Part shown: in pieces, positions 4,992 through 6,330 of the stretch
Position numbering within the stretch: the stretch's first letter is position 1
Layout: every line of letters starts with the position of its first letter
From: Chloroflexota bacterium
Lineage (GTDB): Bacteria; Chloroflexota; Dehalococcoidia; SM23-28-2
Assembly: GCA_030691665.1 (NCBI GenBank)
Contig: JAUYDU010000252.1
Coordinates: 1 to 6,330, forward strand
Length of the DNA: 6,330 bases
Direction of reading: 5' to 3'
Program-made: the position numbers and the translations under genes
Notes under the pieces: generated by a model
Told to the model about the DNA's origin: nothing
The model's database searches: none
Seen by the model: the letters and a program-made list of their open reading frames with translations, nothing else

Positions 4992-6080
4992 CTAGCCGTC
5001 GTGGCTGGCGAAGGGAGACCCACAGAAGGCCTCGTAGTCGATCAGCTCGTGGATGGTGGGGTCGTCGCCGCACAGGGGACACCTCGGGTCGCGGCGAATC
5101 TTCACCTGGCGAAACTCCATGGCCAGGGCATCGAAGATGAGCAGCCGCCCGACCAGCGATTCGCCGATGCCCAGAATGAGCTTGATGGCCTCGATGGCCT
5201 GAATGGAGCCGATGACCCCCGGCAAGACCCCCAAAACGCCCGCCTCGGCGCAGTTCGGCACCAGGCCCGGCGGCGGCGGCGCCGGGAACAGGCAGCGATA
5301 ACACCCCTGGCCAGCGATGAACACCATGGCCTGCCCCTCGAACAGGAAGATCGCCCCGTCTACCAACGGCTTCCCCGTCAGATAGCAGGCGTCGTTCACC
5401 AGGTAGCGGGTGGCGAAGTTGTCGGCCCCGTTCACCACTACGTCGTACTGGCTGATGATCTCCAGGGCGTTCTCCGCGGTGAGCGGCTGGCGGTGGGGCA
5501 CGACCCGCACGTCGGGGTTGTACAGGGCGATGGTGCTCTGAGCCGACTCCACCTTCGGCCGCCCCACGTCGGCAGTGTGGTGGAGGATCTGGCGCTGAAG
5601 GTTAGAAAGCTCCACCTCGTCGAAGTCGACTATCCCCAGCGTGCCCACGCCCGCCAGGGCCAGATAGACCGCCGCCGGCGAGCCCAGCCCGCCAGCCCCC
5701 ACGATGAGCACCCTGGCCCCCAGCAGCTTGCGCTGCCCCACGGGCCCCACCTCGGACATGATGATGTGGCGCGAGTACCGCAGCACCTGCTCCGGCGTCA
5801 GCACCTGGCCACCAGCGATGGCCGGGATCACCGCCACCTCATCGCCCTCTTTGAGCGGGGTCTCCTTGCCCTGGAGCGAGTGGATCTCCTGACTGTTCAC
5901 GTAGATGTTGATGTGGGCCGGTATCTCATCCGCCTCGTTGTACAGCATCTCGCGCAGCCCCGGAAACTGCGCCCCCAGCTCCTCCAGCAGCTCCCCCACC
6001 GTCTGTCCGCGACTCTCCACATAGCTGCGGTTGCCCGTCAGGCTACGGAACGGCGCCGGTATGTAGACACTTACCGTCAT
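4992..6080 (-). CDS. Ubiquitin-like (MoaD/CysO type) domain fused to MoeB/ThiF-type E1 adenylyltransferase
   Basis: Two domains are visible in 362 residues. Residues 1-91 are a beta-grasp carrier: GQTVGELLEELGAQFPG (25-41), HINIYVNSQEI (56-66) and VIPAIAGG (84-91). From about 95 an E1-like enzyme follows: RYSRHIIMSEVGPVGQ (101-116), the ATP loop GAGGLGSP (128-135), DFDEVELSNLQRQ (152-164), GADNFATRY (218-226), the probable catalytic Cys277 in VPNCAEAGVLG, and zinc ligands C260xxC263 and C334xxC337. Such enzymes adenylate the C-terminal glycine of a carrier for sulfur loading. It probably charges the CysO-like protein downstream, and perhaps its own N-terminal domain once cut after Gly91. The C-terminal rhodanese domain of MoeZ-type enzymes is absent; the protein ends shortly after FCG (352-354). 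GAGGAG precedes ATG 6080. Confidence 0.93.
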   Translation of the reverse strand: MTVSVYIPAPFRSLTGNRSYVESRGQTVGELLEELGAQFPGLREMLYNEADEIPAHINIYVNSQEIHSLQGKETPLKEGDEVAVIPAIAGGQVLTPEQVLRYSRHIIMSEVGPVGQRKLLGARVLIVGAGGLGSPAAVYLALAGVGTLGIVDFDEVELSNLQRQILHHTADVGRPKVESAQSTIALYNPDVRVVPHRQPLTAENALEIISQYDVVVNGADNFATRYLVNDACYLTGKPLVDGAIFLFEGQAMVFIAGQGCYRCLFPAPPPPGLVPNCAEAGVLGVLPGVIGSIQAIEAIKLILGIGESLVGRLLIFDALAMEFRQVKIRRDPRCPLCGDDPTIHELIDYEAFCGSPFASHDG

Positions 6081-6095
6081 GCCCTCTCCTCACCT

Positions 6096-6120
6096 GTAGC
6101 GGCCCGACAAGTCGGGCTAC
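6096..6120. repeat. REP-like palindrome between cysK and the Ubl-E1 gene
   Basis: GCCCGACAAGTCGGGC (6102-6117) has 7-nt complementary arms around AA. GTAGC (6096-6100) lies on one side and CTAC (6117-6120) on the other, so the outer ends also pair with a small bulge. The GTAGCGG start recurs at 1617-1623, and the GTCGGGC arm at 1672-1678. It lies in the 69-bp gap before the Ubl-E1 gene, upstream of that gene's ribosome-binding site. Confidence 0.7.
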
Positions 6121-6149
6121 TCCCCCCATTCGACGCCCAAACGCCTCGC

Positions 6150-6330
6150 CTACGCCTCCATGCTCAAATAGCGCTCGCCCGAATCCGGCAGGATGGTCAC
6201 CACCCGCTTGCCCGCACCCAACCGCTTGGCCACCTTGAGGGCGGCGAACACGTTCGCCCCGGCCGAGATGCCCGCCAGGAGGCCCTCGTCGCGAGCCAGC
6301 CGCTTGGCCATAGCGAAGGCATCCTCGTCC
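6150..6330 (-). CDS. cysK: Cysteine synthase (CysK type), 5' part outside the window
   Basis: Only the last 59 codons and the stop (TAG 6152-6150) are in view. They read DEDAFAMAKRLARDEGLLAG, then ISAGANVFAAL and a C-terminal VVTILPDSGERYLSMEA. These are the standard ends of O-acetylserine (thiol)-lyase: the GILAGxSxGAN helix of the PLP domain and the ILPDSGERYLS motif. The enzyme makes cysteine from O-acetylserine and sulfide. It differs from the second synthase in this cluster, which carries the CysM-type GGWKYLSTG ending, so the locus holds two different cysteine synthases. The Ubl-E1 gene begins 69 bp downstream on the same strand and may be read from the same transcript. Confidence 0.93.
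   Translation of the reverse strand, partial: DEDAFAMAKRLARDEGLLAGISAGANVFAALKVAKRLGAGKRVVTILPDSGERYLSMEA

Noticed and set aside
4822..5304. 160-codon minus-strand open frame across the E1-cysO junction
   Set aside because: Runs out of phase through both genes and has shadow composition (Gly/Arg/His runs).
1..6330. CRISPR arrays, tRNA or rRNA genes, transposase genes
   Set aside because: No regularly spaced direct repeats, no tRNA-like arms and no transposase motifs seen on either strand.

Overview
The window is a gene-dense, GC-rich bacterial segment with nearly all genes on the minus strand. The lineage is uncertain. The folP active-site loop (SFSGDG), the REP-like palindromes and the CysO/CysM/Mec-type genes would fit Chloroflexota (Dehalococcoidia-like), or less likely Actinomycetota. 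This is an impression from family knowledge, not a measurement.

Reading the minus strand in transcription order (from 6330 down): the last 59 codons of a cysK-type cysteine synthase; a protein with an N-terminal ubiquitin-like MoaD/ThiS/CysO-type domain fused to a MoeB/ThiF-type E1 adenylyltransferase; a separate CysO-like sulfur-carrier protein; a CysM-like PLP cysteine synthase; and a Mec+-like JAMM peptidase. This is the set known from Mycobacterium tuberculosis (mec-cysO-cysM plus a MoeB/MoeZ activator). There, cysteine is built on the C-terminal thiocarboxylate of a ubiquitin-like carrier and then released by the JAMM peptidase. Both carrier domains here have their Gly-Gly followed by more protein: 271 residues of E1 in one, and a 30-residue tail in the other, part of which is encoded by a palindromic repeat. 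Each would need proteolytic exposure, and the JAMM peptidase is the obvious candidate.

After the peptidase come about 130 bp that look like the C-terminal end of an AarF/UbiB (ABC1) kinase with no start of its own. Its stop overlaps the folP start as ATGA. folP (dihydropteroate synthase) and folK (HPPK) follow with an 8-nt overlap. The AarF remnant suggests that an older aarF-folP-folK arrangement was broken where the cysteine genes now end.

Between folK and a convergent plus-strand pair lies a 132-bp element with 20-nt imperfect terminal inverted repeats and two internal palindromes. The plus-strand pair is a Trm112-family zinc protein (60 aa) and a two-helix 75-aa membrane protein. It is driven by a good sigma70-type promoter, back to back with a second promoter-like sequence for the minus-strand genes at the left end: a two-helix membrane protein of unknown function and a truncated YccU-type CoA-binding protein. 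Short REP-like palindromes and half-sites recur in four intergenic or junction places.
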